Origin: Paraprevotella clara YIT 11840
GTDB lineage: Bacteria > Bacteroidota > Bacteroidia > Bacteroidales > Bacteroidaceae
Assembly: GCF_000233955.1 (NCBI RefSeq)
Contig: NZ_JH376605.1
Location: 1 to 64,000, forward strand
Direction: 5' to 3'
Length of the DNA stretch: 64,000 nucleotides
The translations under genes were made by a program, and so were the position numbers. The notes beneath the pieces are model-generated. The model did not search any database. It worked only from the letters and a program-made list of their open reading frames with translations, and was not told where the DNA came from. Below are positions 1 through 8,486 of this stretch, one piece after another. Every line of letters begins with the position of its first letter. Position 1 is the first letter of the stretch.

Positions 1-126
1 TGTAAAGCGGAAAGGCGTTGTTTGCCGAGCCTACGCATCACCAACAGCAAGATAGGCAGTGATATGCAGGGTCTTGACAAGAAGTTTGTCGGCATCGAGA
101 AAATTTACAAGGAAGTCGCCATGTAA
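1..126 (+). CDS. C-terminal 41 codons of an unidentified protein
   Basis: An open frame runs from the window edge to a TAA at 124-126. It encodes a basic C-terminal tail ending in KKFVGIEKIYKEVAM. The N-terminal part lies outside the window and I recognise no family from this fragment. It lies on the same strand as the ORF6N gene that starts 84 bases later, so it may be another ICE accessory gene. That it is coding is supported only by its uninterrupted frame and ordinary composition. Confidence 0.5.
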   Translation, partial: CKAERRCLPSLRITNSKIGSDMQGLDKKFVGIEKIYKEVAM

Positions 127-210
127 TCTTGATTATTGGGAACTGGTCACAATTTGTGACCAGTCCTTACTGTTGTTCCAACATTACTTAATACCCTAAA
201 ATATACGATT

Positions 211-741
211 ATGGACTTGCAGATTATCCAAAACAAGATTTTTGAAGTCAGAGGTTGCCGGGTGATGCTCGATTATCATTTGGCAGAACTCTACCAAGTG
301 GAAACACGAGCCTTGAAGCAGGCGGTCAAGCGCAATATCGAGCGTTTTCCGGGTGACTTTATGTTTGTTCTCACCCAAGAGGAAGCTAACTTACTGTTAT
401 CCATAGGGGTGTCACAAAATGTGATACCCCCTGCTTACAACTTCGGCATTGCTATGCCTATGGCTTTTACGGAGCAGGGCGTAGCCATGCTTTCTTCGGT
501 TCTCCGCTCCAAAGTAGCCATAGAAGTAAACATTTCCATCATGCGGGCTTTCGTCCTCATGCGCCAAATGGTAATCGGTTACGAGGAACTGTTAAAGCGC
601 ATCGAGGAACTGGAGGTAAGCACCGATGCGCAGTTCAACGAACTGTACCAAGCCCTTACCCAGCTTTTGAGCCAGTCGAAACAACAGAAAGAACGCCGTC
701 CGGTAGGTTTCGTTACCTATAACCGTGACAAAAACGAATAG
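211..741 (+). CDS. ORF6N-domain protein
   Basis: A 176-residue protein. Residues about 5-95 match the ORF6N DNA-binding domain, with the typical pattern of a YQVETRALKQAVKRN block, FPGDFMFVLT and a later FTEQGVAMLSSVLRS block. The C-terminal 60 residues are helical and probably coiled coil. ORF6N/KilA-N type proteins are common in phages and Bacteroidales mobile elements and are presumed to bind DNA; the target is unknown. It stands alone on the plus strand, followed by a hairpin/T-run terminator at 809-838. It could be regulatory or part of an anti-phage or phage-derived module; the sequence does not decide. Confidence 0.85.
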   Translation: MDLQIIQNKIFEVRGCRVMLDYHLAELYQVETRALKQAVKRNIERFPGDFMFVLTQEEANLLLSIGVSQNVIPPAYNFGIAMPMAFTEQGVAMLSSVLRSKVAIEVNISIMRAFVLMRQMVIGYEELLKRIEELEVSTDAQFNELYQALTQLLSQSKQQKERRPVGFVTYNRDKNE

Positions 742-808
742 GTAACGATTTCGGTAACGAAATACCATCTCATAAGTTATGTCCCAATATTGTACATTCT
801 TCCACCTT

Positions 809-838
809 GCGGGCAGTCCACCGACTACCCGCATTTTT
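809..838 (+). terminator. Rho-independent terminator after the ORF6N gene
   Basis: GCGGGCAGT and ACTACCCGC form a stem of nine pairs with one wobble-type mismatch around a short loop, directly followed by CATTTTTTA. It lies 68 bases after the ORF6N stop codon on the same strand. Confidence 0.65.
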
Positions 839-1375
839 TATATCCTTTTCCAATTGGCACATTCCCCGAAACGCCAGCCGTGCGTGGCATGGCTGACTGT
901 ATTTCGTGAAAAGAGCCGTTGGAAACCCGCACAAGCGTACCGCAAGGTAAACTTGCCATACCCTTGCCTTTCCCGCCCGCATGGAGTGTTCCCTAAAAGA
1001 CGAAAGAGAACAGGCACTTTTCCCCTGTTTCCCTATCTGTAAATCTTCCTCTTACGCAGTCCCCCAGCCGGGACAGTCGTTTTAATCATTTCAATAGGCA
1101 AAGGTAGTTACGTGTTCTTCACGACTTTGCAAGGTCGAGCCGTTCCGGTTTGGCGAAAAAATCTTCCCTGCCTTGCGAGGTATTTTTTGCCCAAAACCTT
1201 GCAAACTCTAAACACTACCCTTTTGAGCCTATGTGAAACGAAAACGACCGACCCGACCGGAAGACGCATAAAAAAAAAGTCGGATTTACGGGAAACAGGA
1301 AAAAAGTTCAGTGAAACTTCAACTCCCTCACCTCTCGAATCCGCATAAAATTAAAAACTTAAAAATTACAGCAAT
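839..1375. other. Non-coding stretch upstream of ardA
   Basis: Short open frames exist here on both strands, but none has a recognisable product or a convincing start. The last 40 bases before 1376 are A-rich (AAAATTAAAAACTTAAAAATTA), the usual form of a translation-initiation region in Bacteroidetes. I see no clear TAnnTTTG promoter box. Confidence 0.5.
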
Positions 1376-1909
1376 ATGGAAGCAACGACATTATCAGCAG
1401 CAAGCGTTTATGTAGGCACTTACGCCAAGTACAACAACGGTTCATTGTCCGGCGCATGGCTCGACCTTTCGGATTATTCGGACAAGGAAGAATTTTACGA
1501 AGCCTGCCGGGAACTTCACAAGGACGAGGAAGATGCGGAATATATGTTTCAGGACTGGGAGAACGTGCCGGAGGGCTTAATCGGCGAAAGCTGGATTTCT
1601 GAAAATTTCTTTTCCCTGCGTGATGCGGTGGAGGATTTGAGCGACACCGAGCAGGAAGCCTTTTTCGTGTGGTGCAACTATAAAAGCCATGATTTAGGCG
1701 AGGAAGATGCGGACGACCTTGTACGTGATTTCCGGGATGAATATCAAGGGGAATATGACGATGAAGAAGATTTCGCCTATGAAATTATAGAAGAATGTTA
1801 CGACCTGCCGGAGTTCGCAAAGACCTATTTCGATTATGAAAAGTTTGCCCGTGACCTGTTCATGTGCGATTACTGGTTTGATGATGGCTTTGTGTTCCGT
1901 GCGGCATAA
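1376..1909 (+). CDS. ardA: Antirestriction protein ArdA
   Basis: A 177-residue, very acidic protein with the ArdA layout: N-terminal YVGTYAKYNNGSLSGAWLDL block, central acidic helices, and a C-terminal FAKTYFDYEKFARDLF block. ArdA proteins mimic the shape and charge of B-form DNA and block type I restriction (and modification) enzymes, protecting incoming single-stranded transfer DNA once it is made double-stranded in the recipient. This fits its place in an ICE close to the transfer genes. The length is normal for the family (about 165-180). It is followed by two small plus-strand genes that are probably co-transcribed. Confidence 0.93.
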   Translation: MEATTLSAASVYVGTYAKYNNGSLSGAWLDLSDYSDKEEFYEACRELHKDEEDAEYMFQDWENVPEGLIGESWISENFFSLRDAVEDLSDTEQEAFFVWCNYKSHDLGEEDADDLVRDFRDEYQGEYDDEEDFAYEIIEECYDLPEFAKTYFDYEKFARDLFMCDYWFDDGFVFRAA

Positions 1910-1986
1910 CAACCAATCCGGGCGGGGTGTCAAAGCCCTGCCCGCTAAAAACAACCAAGTTTATAACCATAAAAAAATGAGACATC

Positions 1987-2205
1987 ATGCAGTCACTTAA
2001 CAAAAACGGGGTAAGCATCACCCAAACACCGGGAGAAGAAAAATACGTGAAATGTTGCTTAGGCGCATTCAGGGGACAGATTTATTTTCAATATGACTAC
2101 CGCCACTTTGACGGCGAACTATTCAGCACGGTAGCCAAAACGCTGGCAGAGTGCCGCCGCAGGCGTGACGGGTGGATAGCGAAAAAAGAACAGAGTAATA
2201 AGTAA
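1987..2205 (+). CDS. DUF3873 family protein
   Basis: A 72-residue protein. The sequence (GVSITQTPGEEKYVKCC, then FQYDYRHFDGELFSTVAKTLAECRRRRDGW) matches the small DUF3873 family found almost only in Bacteroidales conjugative elements. No function is established. It starts 77 bases after ardA and is followed 11 bases later by the next gene, so a short accessory operon is likely. Confidence 0.8.
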   Translation: MQSLNKNGVSITQTPGEEKYVKCCLGAFRGQIYFQYDYRHFDGELFSTVAKTLAECRRRRDGWIAKKEQSNK

Positions 2206-2216
2206 ATTTTAGGGAT

Positions 2217-2699
2217 ATGAAAACGACAGAAGTAAACAAGGAGCTTATCGGCAAGCGTTGCGAGTGTATTTTTACGGGCTTAATGGTAACGGGCGTTATC
2301 GAGGACACAGAAGAAAACGAACACACCATAGAGGTAAAAGTTCGTTTCGACCGCCCGCACCAGTGGGGCGATGATTTATATAATGATGTGTGGGCGTGGG
2401 GGCGTAAAATTGACGAGTTCGGCACGTTGCGCCATTTGCAACTGCTGGAGGACAAACCGGACTTTCAGACAATGACGGTAGTTTTCGGTGAGCCAATCAG
2501 CCAAATAGACCGCAGTGTTTTTGAAGATGCGGCGGCGTGGGGTGTCTGTTCCCTGCAAGGCTGGGTAAACAGCTATGAAAGTGTCCGGTTTGTAGCCATA
2601 AACGACCATACGGCGGTCATAACGGGCGAATATAACATGGAACAGGTAAAGGTGTGGTTAGAGAAATACACGTCCATAAAGAGCCTTAAAATCAGTTGA
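2217..2699 (+). CDS. Conserved hypothetical ICE protein
   Basis: A 160-residue soluble protein with no signal peptide or membrane segment. The N-terminal 75 residues look like a small beta-barrel (KRCECIFTGLMVTGVIEDTEE, then VKVRFDRPHQWGDD). The C-terminal part is a separate alpha/beta region. I do not recognise a functional family. It starts 11 bases after the DUF3873 gene and its stop is followed at once by strong hairpins, so it is the last gene of the accessory operon. Confidence 0.7.
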   Translation: MKTTEVNKELIGKRCECIFTGLMVTGVIEDTEENEHTIEVKVRFDRPHQWGDDLYNDVWAWGRKIDEFGTLRHLQLLEDKPDFQTMTVVFGEPISQIDRSVFEDAAAWGVCSLQGWVNSYESVRFVAINDHTAVITGEYNMEQVKVWLEKYTSIKSLKIS

Positions 2700-2704
2700 T
2701 AGAG

Positions 2705-2827
2705 AACGGCGGCTGTTTGCCGCCGTTACTTTCTTCCGTGAGCCTGCCAGCGGGTGAAGAAAGTAACAAAGAAGCCTTTCGCTTCCCTATCATGGAAACA
2801 GCCCGCCGATGCTTCCCGGCGGGCTGT
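2705..2827. terminator. Cluster of three hairpins between convergent operons
   Basis: Three perfect inverted repeats follow the gene ending at 2699: AACGGCGGC/GCCGCCGTT (2705-2727), TTACTTTCTT/AAGAAAGTAA (2726-2766) and ACAGCCCGCC/GGCGGGCTGT (2798-2827). They separate plus-strand accessory genes from the end of the minus-strand transfer operon. The first two share bases and could be alternative folds. A bidirectional terminator is the simplest reading. Confidence 0.6.
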
Positions 2828-2871
2828 CTGCTGGCATTTACGCTTTGCGTATCATTAAACGAATATCACAA

Positions 2872-3192
2872 CTACAAATCCTCACAATGCATAAATTTTA
2901 CACTAAGTATGCACACGGTTTCTTCTTCCTCGATGTCGTATTTCCAAGTCCGCTTGGTGACAAGCATTTCCGTGTCGCAATCGAACCATACCATTACGGG
3001 CGCATCATCTTCTTCATCCGCCCATTTGAAAACCTGATTGGACGGCGTTTTCCACAGTGTAGCACTATCACGTTCAGAAATGCAGTCCTTATCCACGATA
3101 ATGATGTCACCTACTGCCGGAACCGTATCTGTTTCCAGCGTGGTTTCTATGTACCACGAGATACCTTTTATATCCAATTCTATTTTTACCAT
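2872..3192 (-). CDS. Hypothetical protein at the end of the transfer operon
   Basis: A 106-residue acidic protein, mostly beta-rich (IELDIKGISWYIETTLETD, then VMVWFDCDTEMLVTKRTWKYDIEEEE). No signal sequence and no recognised family. It starts 12 bases downstream of traQ and is the last gene before the terminator cluster. In related elements this position often carries a lysozyme or single-stranded DNA-binding gene; this protein resembles neither. Confidence 0.65.
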   Translation of the reverse strand: MVKIELDIKGISWYIETTLETDTVPAVGDIIIVDKDCISERDSATLWKTPSNQVFKWADEEDDAPVMVWFDCDTEMLVTKRTWKYDIEEEETVCILSVKFMHCEDL

Positions 3193-3204
3193 GTCATTTT
3201 ATTG

Positions 3205-3663
3205 TTAGGGGGTTATTGTTTCCGTTTCTTCTTCGCTGTTGTCATTATTAAATGATAGTGTAAGCTGCTGCATCTGTCCGAAGCTGTCGATGATATAAAT
3301 GTCAATCGTCTGTTGGTCGGTCGATGCGGAGGTGTAGTAGAGCCGGAACTTTTCTTTCTCCAGCGGGTAAAGGTCATTGGGCAGGAACACCGTGCCGTTA
3401 TCCATTTCCAGCTTCCCTTTGCCGTCCGGCTGGAAATAGCGTATCTGATAGGTGGTCGGCAGGTAATAGCCGCCACGTACCAACTGGCAGCGTATTTCGG
3501 CGGTTTCCCCGACTTTCAGTTTCTTGGGTACTGGCAGCGTTTCGATGCTGAACGGGTACGCCTGCTGAATATCCAAGCTGTCATTACAGGCGGTGACAAG
3601 CACAAGGGCGGCCACGATGTAGCAGCCCATGATGATTTTATACATTACGTTTTTCATATACAT
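3205..3663 (-). CDS. traQ: Conjugative transposon lipoprotein TraQ (DUF3872)
   Basis: A 152-residue protein. Residues 1-26 form a lipoprotein signal with hydrophobic core and lipobox LVTAC, so it is expected in the cell envelope. The body (LPVPKKLKVGETAEIRCQL, then TTYQIRYFQPDGKGKLEMDNG) matches the DUF3872/TraQ family of CTnDOT-type elements. Its exact role in transfer is not known. It starts 15 bases after traO. Many related operons have a CHC2 zinc-finger primase gene (traP) between traO and traQ; it is missing here. Confidence 0.9.
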   Translation of the reverse strand: MYMKNVMYKIIMGCYIVAALVLVTACNDSLDIQQAYPFSIETLPVPKKLKVGETAEIRCQLVRGGYYLPTTYQIRYFQPDGKGKLEMDNGTVFLPNDLYPLEKEKFRLYYTSASTDQQTIDIYIIDSFGQMQQLTLSFNNDNSEEETETITP

Positions 3664-3678
3664 TATTATATATAACGG

Positions 3679-4260
3679 TTAGTTGATGATGAATTTTACC
3701 CCGATGCCTACCTGCGTATGGAACTTCCCGATGTCCGAACCGAACAGCATCCGTTCCCTTGCATTGACAAGCAAGGCTATCCGGTCTGTCAGGTAGGCTT
3801 CCAGTTCCAGCGTGAGCGCACCGCCGTAAATAAAGCAGTCCTTATCCAGCAGTGTAGAGCCGTCCGGCAGTAACTTTTCGCTTTTGTTGCTCACCTCATA
3901 CCCGGCGAGAGCCGACAGCCCCAGCGAAAGAAAAAATGTCTTTCGCCTGTCTGATAGGAATTTCAGGTAATAGCCGCCCTCTGCGGTGAACTGTTCGACT
4001 GGAATACGCATATCCTTGTAGTCATACTTCTTGTGCAAGTATTCTCCGCCAATCACCCAGCGGTTTGCGTTCTTGGTGTAAACGCTGTACGCCGCCCCGA
4101 AGTGGTAGGCGAAATTGCTGCCAGCGTTCCAATGTACCCCGTCCGCCATGCCCGCCGTGACCTGCAAGCCTTTCATGCCCGGCAGGTATCTTTGTGCGTG
4201 TGCCTGAAACGAGGTCAGGCACAGCGCAAAGAGCATCATTATAAAGATGTGTTTCTTCAT
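3679..4260 (-). CDS. traO: Conjugal transfer protein TraO
   Basis: A 193-residue protein with an N-terminal signal peptide (residues 1-22, ending SFQAHA) and alternating beta-strands with aromatic ends (FAYHFGAAYSVYTKNANRWVIGGEYL). This suggests an outer-membrane beta-barrel, consistent with the TraO family of Bacteroidales ICEs. It probably sits in the outer-membrane part of the mating channel with TraN. It starts 3 bases after the traN stop, so translation is likely coupled. Confidence 0.93.
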   Translation of the reverse strand: MKKHIFIMMLFALCLTSFQAHAQRYLPGMKGLQVTAGMADGVHWNAGSNFAYHFGAAYSVYTKNANRWVIGGEYLHKKYDYKDMRIPVEQFTAEGGYYLKFLSDRRKTFFLSLGLSALAGYEVSNKSEKLLPDGSTLLDKDCFIYGGALTLELEAYLTDRIALLVNARERMLFGSDIGKFHTQVGIGVKFIIN

Positions 4261-4263
4261 TCC

Positions 4264-5205
4264 CTATTTGATTTTGAGTTCGTCAATCACTTCCGCATTC
4301 ACGATGTCGGAATTTTCCACCCGTATGGTCTGATGCCGCCCGCCGTTCTTCTCGTAAAGCTCCACCAGCAGCAGTTTGTCGTCAGGAATGGTGAACTTCG
4401 GCAGGGCGTACACCGTGCGCACGGTCGATTTTCCGGCAATCTCTATCACCTCGTTGTAGCTGCGTACCGCATCCAGCACCGTTTCCTGAATAGCCGTGCG
4501 TTTCGGTACTTTCTTATCGACTATCTTAAACTTGATGAAGTCCGTGTCGAAAGGCACGTTGGAACTGTTCTTCGTCTGCGTGTGTACATAGAGCATCCCG
4601 TTATAGGTATAAATCCCCTTGATTAAGAACTGTATGCCGAAACGCTTGCTACCCAAGTGGCGCACTTTCCGGTCATTATTCTTGTAGATGCTCTGCATTA
4701 TCAGCTTCACCAGTAGCGGGCTTTCGTTACCCAGTTCCCGGAAATGGATGTTCATGCGGGTATGCGAGAAATCGGACGTATCTTCATTTTCCAAGAAGTC
4801 TTTCATTTCGATGTTGAGCATTTCCGGTTCACGGGCGTACTTGGCGTTGAACGAAAAGAAACTGCCGTCCTCGCAAATGACAGAAAAATTCGTTTCGCCC
4901 GGAAAGCCCTCTGTCGTGGCTTTCACACGTATCACGTTTTCCGCCCCGTCAGCCTTTCCCGCTATGATGTGGTTGCTTCCCAAGTCCACGTATCGCACGG
5001 CGGCAGGAAAGATGATATGCACGGTCTTGGCAAATGTCACTTCCACGCCATAGGGCGTTACCATTTGGCGGTAAGGCAGTTTCCGGGTAATGCCCCGGTA
5101 CAAATCGTTGCCCGCTACATACTTCACGGTGTCAGTAGTTTGTGCGTTTGCCGCACACACGCCCAGCAAGAGGGCGAACATTGCAAAAATCTGTTTCATT
5201 GTCAA
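4264..5205 (-). CDS. traN: Conjugative transposon protein TraN (DUF4138)
   Basis: A 313-residue secreted protein. A cleavable signal peptide (MTMKQIFAMFALLLGVCAANA) is followed by a beta-rich body (TPYGVEVTFAKTVHIIFPAAV, then YVDLGSNHIIAGKADGAENVIRVKA). It is the TraN family, thought by position and fold to play the part of VirB9 in the outer-membrane core of the type IV secretion channel. It lies between traM and traO with short gaps, as in CTnDOT. Confidence 0.93.
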   Translation of the reverse strand: MTMKQIFAMFALLLGVCAANAQTTDTVKYVAGNDLYRGITRKLPYRQMVTPYGVEVTFAKTVHIIFPAAVRYVDLGSNHIIAGKADGAENVIRVKATTEGFPGETNFSVICEDGSFFSFNAKYAREPEMLNIEMKDFLENEDTSDFSHTRMNIHFRELGNESPLLVKLIMQSIYKNNDRKVRHLGSKRFGIQFLIKGIYTYNGMLYVHTQTKNSSNVPFDTDFIKFKIVDKKVPKRTAIQETVLDAVRSYNEVIEIAGKSTVRTVYALPKFTIPDDKLLLVELYEKNGGRHQTIRVENSDIVNAEVIDELKIK

Positions 5206-5228
5206 TTGAAATTTTAGTGGTTAAATAA

Positions 5229-6542
5229 TTATTGTTGTTTTGCATAAAGCATCACCTTGTACCCGGCTTTCAGCTTCACTTTCACGGTTCGGAACTTCTT
5301 GGCGAGGTAGCCGGACGTTCCTTGCAGCAAGCCTCTTGTCACGTCCATAGCCACCTGCTGCCCGGCACTTTGGGCAAAGGAAATGCTTGTACCCAGCCCG
5401 CTGCCGATATTCGCCATAGCCTCGTTGAACGCTTCCTGCTCCATTGAGGACGGGACGGACAGCCCCTTTTGCCCGTCCGTGTCGAACACGGCGAGTTCCA
5501 CCGGGATGATGTTGCCCGCATGTTCAATCGAGGACACCAGTATGTCAAGCCGTTCGCCCTGCACTTTTGCCGTTCCTGCTACAAGGGTATTCTTCGGCAC
5601 AACGATGTTCCCCGCCTGCATGGGTTCGAGCAGCCGGAGTTTCACCGCCTGCCCGTCCGTCAGTGTTTGGTCTTGGTGGATGCAGGCGGCTACCGTGTTC
5701 TTTCCCATAGCATAGCCCGTGCCCACCGCCGTGTTGAAACCGTAGTTTCGTGGCTGGCTGTACGCCCGGATGAAGTCGGCATCGCTCATGGGCTGCTGCA
5801 ATCCCGATACGGTCGTTTCCCTGACAGCCTGCACCGCTACCGCATCCGGCTTGCGTTCAATGCTGCCAGTTACGGGTACTTGCGCCACTTGCCCGCCGTT
5901 CATGTATCTTGCCGCCAGTTCATAGGACTTTTCCAAAAGAGCCATTTGGTCGTCAGCGGTAGGCGTGGCGTTCTGCTGTTGTTGCAGCCTGTCGGTCAGT
6001 TCCGCCACCTGCCGCTTCAAGTCCTCTTTTTCCTCGTCCACCGCTGGCGTTTCGTAAAACGTGCTTAACTGGCGGTTGATGTCCCGGTAGGCGTTTGCCG
6101 AGGAAGCAGCGCCAGCCCGCCGGGGTTGCACATCTTCTTCGTCCGGCATCAGGTCGATTTCGGGCTTCGTTTCTCCGGATTCTTCTTCCGTGGTGAAACC
6201 GAAGTCCTGCAACGACTGTATTTTCTCTTTCCGTTTGCGGTTCATCATCGCCTGCTCGTAGGCTGCCTGCTTGTCGGCTATAATCCCGTCCTCTGCGGGC
6301 AGGGGTATGTCGGCGTTGAAGCCGCCCACGCTCTCCACATTCACGTCCTCTTTATCAGCAGGTGCGAATATCAGATACATGCACCCTGAAAAGGCAAGGA
6401 ACATCAGCGGGAAGACTATCATTTTCCTGCGCTGCTGTACCTGTTGGGGTGTCAGTTCCTTTTTGGTTTTCTTTTCCTTTTCAGGCTTTCTGTCCGCTTG
6501 TGGTACGGTCGTGCCGTTCTCATTCTTCTGTACTTCGTCCAT
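5229..6542 (-). CDS. traM: Conjugative transposon protein TraM (VirB10-like)
   Basis: A 437-residue protein. A cytoplasmic lysine-rich N terminus is followed by one membrane segment (about 40-60: MIVFPLMFLAFSGCMYLIF), a long periplasmic linker with charged repeats and a coiled coil (about 170-195), and a C-terminal domain with VAACIHQDQTLTDGQAVKLR and VVPKNTLVAGTAKVQGERL. This domain order is that of VirB10-type proteins that span the envelope and sense ATP energy. The start overlaps the end of traL by 23 bases, which points to coupled translation. Confidence 0.93.
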   Translation of the reverse strand: MDEVQKNENGTTVPQADRKPEKEKKTKKELTPQQVQQRRKMIVFPLMFLAFSGCMYLIFAPADKEDVNVESVGGFNADIPLPAEDGIIADKQAAYEQAMMNRKRKEKIQSLQDFGFTTEEESGETKPEIDLMPDEEDVQPRRAGAASSANAYRDINRQLSTFYETPAVDEEKEDLKRQVAELTDRLQQQQNATPTADDQMALLEKSYELAARYMNGGQVAQVPVTGSIERKPDAVAVQAVRETTVSGLQQPMSDADFIRAYSQPRNYGFNTAVGTGYAMGKNTVAACIHQDQTLTDGQAVKLRLLEPMQAGNIVVPKNTLVAGTAKVQGERLDILVSSIEHAGNIIPVELAVFDTDGQKGLSVPSSMEQEAFNEAMANIGSGLGTSISFAQSAGQQVAMDVTRGLLQGTSGYLAKKFRTVKVKLKAGYKVMLYAKQQ

Positions 6543-6813
6543 ATTCCGGTCTGTTTAAGGGGTTGATACTGTCGCTATCATGTAGCGGGTATTGTTTGAT
6601 GTGTTCTATTTGCAGCCGCCTGCCGTCCCGCTTCCCGATGTTGTATATTGATGAAACGGTGATATAGACGGACAAGCCGCCAAAGAAGAAGAACATCACG
6701 AGGATAACCGCCAGCCTTTTGCCCGGCGTAATCCGTCCGCACATCCGGCGCAGGCGGTCGTCCGCCCAGTCCTGCACCTTTTCGATGCAGCCTTTTTTCT
6801 TTCTTGTTTCCAT
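6520..6813 (-). CDS. traL: Conjugative transposon protein TraL (DUF3989)
   Basis: A 97-residue protein with one central membrane segment (about 33-53: LAVILVMFFFFGGLSVYITV) between basic flanks. It is the DUF3989/TraL family of CTnDOT-type operons. The role is unknown; by position it is an inner-membrane accessory of the mating channel. It overlaps traM and starts 4 bases after traK. Confidence 0.9.
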   Translation of the reverse strand: METRKKKGCIEKVQDWADDRLRRMCGRITPGKRLAVILVMFFFFGGLSVYITVSSIYNIGKRDGRRLQIEHIKQYPLHDSDSINPLNRPEYGRSTEE

Positions 6814-6817
6814 ACGC

Positions 6818-7441
6818 CTATCGTTTAATGGTCTGTAAATCCTTGTTCTCGGTAATGGTGAACGCTTCGATGATGAAACCGTGCGGGTTGTTGTCGCTGC
6901 GTGTGGCGTTGAGCAGGCGGCACGAGGTCACGAGGCTTCGCACCGTCAGGCTGCTTTCCCGGACAATCAACTGGCGGGCATAGGTGTTCACCTTGTAGGG
7001 GTACTGGTCGAAGTCGCATTTCACGCTGTCAATCTCCACCGTCTGCGTGACGTTTCCCGAAATTACCCGGTTGTAGTAGCCCTTTTCCGCCAAGTCCTTG
7101 TAATAGTTGAAAGCGGTCTTGTCGGCGAGGAACAGCGAGCGTCTGATATTACTTTCGATAGCCCCCTTGTCGGGCGATAACGTGAAGAAAAGTTCGTGGA
7201 AACGCCGCACGTGCGACTTCGCTTCCACGGGTCTGTTCTGTGCCATGTCCTGCGAGAGTGCCAGCATCAGGCTCTTGCCGTTGTCGAGGACGTATATCTT
7301 CTGCCGCTGCTTCTCGGCGAAGCTGTACGAGTTCCACACGGCGAAGCCCGTCACCAGTGCGCACAGGCAGATGAATACCAGTGCGAACAGCCTTATTTGC
7401 CGGAAACTCGTTTCAATGTTCGTTAATGACTTAAATTCCAT
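6818..7441 (-). CDS. traK: Conjugative transposon protein TraK (VirB8-like)
   Basis: A 207-residue protein with a short cytoplasmic N terminus, one membrane segment (about 16-35: IRLFALVFICLCALVTGFAV) and a periplasmic domain. Layout and position match TraK, considered a VirB8-type inner-membrane assembly factor. It overlaps the 3' end of traJ by 19 bases, so the two are likely translationally coupled. Confidence 0.93.
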   Translation of the reverse strand: MEFKSLTNIETSFRQIRLFALVFICLCALVTGFAVWNSYSFAEKQRQKIYVLDNGKSLMLALSQDMAQNRPVEAKSHVRRFHELFFTLSPDKGAIESNIRRSLFLADKTAFNYYKDLAEKGYYNRVISGNVTQTVEIDSVKCDFDQYPYKVNTYARQLIVRESSLTVRSLVTSCRLLNATRSDNNPHGFIIEAFTITENKDLQTIKR

Positions 7442-8463
7442 ATACTAAATTTTGATGTTGGTTGTTTGAGTAGTTTCCCGGTTACTTTCCCGCTTGCCGC
7501 ACCGACCGCAGCCCCGGCGATTGACCCAGCCCGTGCCACGTTGCGGTTATAGGCAGACGTGCCGCCAGCCGACACTATCCAGCTTGCTACTGTCGGAATG
7601 GTGAAGTAGCCCACGATGCCGATAATCATAAAGATTACATACACGGTGCTGCTCCCGTCCGGGATGAAGTTCGGGTCTGAAAGCTGTTCGATGTCCTTTT
7701 GGAGCATCAGCGTCTGTATGCGAGCCAGCACACTGCTGAACAAGTCCGACACGGGTAGCCACAGGTAAATGGAGATATAGCGTGAAATCCACTGGGTCAG
7801 CGTGCTTTGGAAACCGTCATAGACGGAAATCGCGAACGCCAGCGGACCCAGTATGCTTAACACGATTAAGAAGAAAGTCCGCAGCGTGTCTATAATCAGC
7901 CCCGCCGCCTGAAACAGCATTTCCAGCAGTTCCCTGAACCAGTCCCGGACGGACTTCTTGATGTTGTAAGCCGCCCTGTCCATGTACATTCCGGTCATTG
8001 TCACCATGTCGGAGGGCGACCAGCCCAGTTCTTCCAGTTGTCTGTCAAATTCCTCGTCCGATGCGAGGTAAGCCGTTTCGGGGCTTCGCATCAGGGCTTC
8101 ATATTCCAGTCGGTCTTTCTGCGCCCGGTACTCGTTCATGTCGAAAGTCTGCGTTTCCATAAGCTGGTTGCACCCTTTTACCACTGGCGACAATACCGTG
8201 TTGATAGTCCCCAACACGAAAGTTGGAAAAAACATGATACACAGCCCCAGCGCAAAGGGACGCAGGAGCGGGTACACGTCTATGGGTTCGGCACGTGCGA
8301 GCGACTGCCACACTTTGGCGGCTACGTAGAACAAAGCCCCCAGTCCGGCTATCCCTTTGGCTACCCCTGTCATATTACTGCACAAGGGCATCATTTCATC
8401 GTACAACACCCGCAACACTTGGTGCAGGTTGTCAAAATCCACCGCTGCTAATAACATAGGCAT
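7423..8463 (-). CDS. traJ: Conjugative transposon protein TraJ (VirB6-like)
   Basis: A 346-residue polytopic inner-membrane protein. Hydrophobic segments lie near residues 40-52, 70-90, 185-225 (a long LLEMLFQAAGLII through FLIVLSILGPLAFAI block) and 270-295. The family is TraJ of CTnDOT-type elements, related in layout to VirB6. It probably forms part of the inner-membrane pore for the transfer substrate. It ends overlapping traK and follows traI by 23 bases. Confidence 0.93.
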   Translation of the reverse strand: MPMLLAAVDFDNLHQVLRVLYDEMMPLCSNMTGVAKGIAGLGALFYVAAKVWQSLARAEPIDVYPLLRPFALGLCIMFFPTFVLGTINTVLSPVVKGCNQLMETQTFDMNEYRAQKDRLEYEALMRSPETAYLASDEEFDRQLEELGWSPSDMVTMTGMYMDRAAYNIKKSVRDWFRELLEMLFQAAGLIIDTLRTFFLIVLSILGPLAFAISVYDGFQSTLTQWISRYISIYLWLPVSDLFSSVLARIQTLMLQKDIEQLSDPNFIPDGSSTVYVIFMIIGIVGYFTIPTVASWIVSAGGTSAYNRNVARAGSIAGAAVGAASGKVTGKLLKQPTSKFSIWNLSH

Positions 8464-8486
8464 ACTAATTAAGTGGTCGTATAATG

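Noticed and set aside
779-1348. Short open frames between the ORF6N and ardA genes
   Set aside because: Composition is not protein-like, starts are poor and the first spans the terminator at 809-838.
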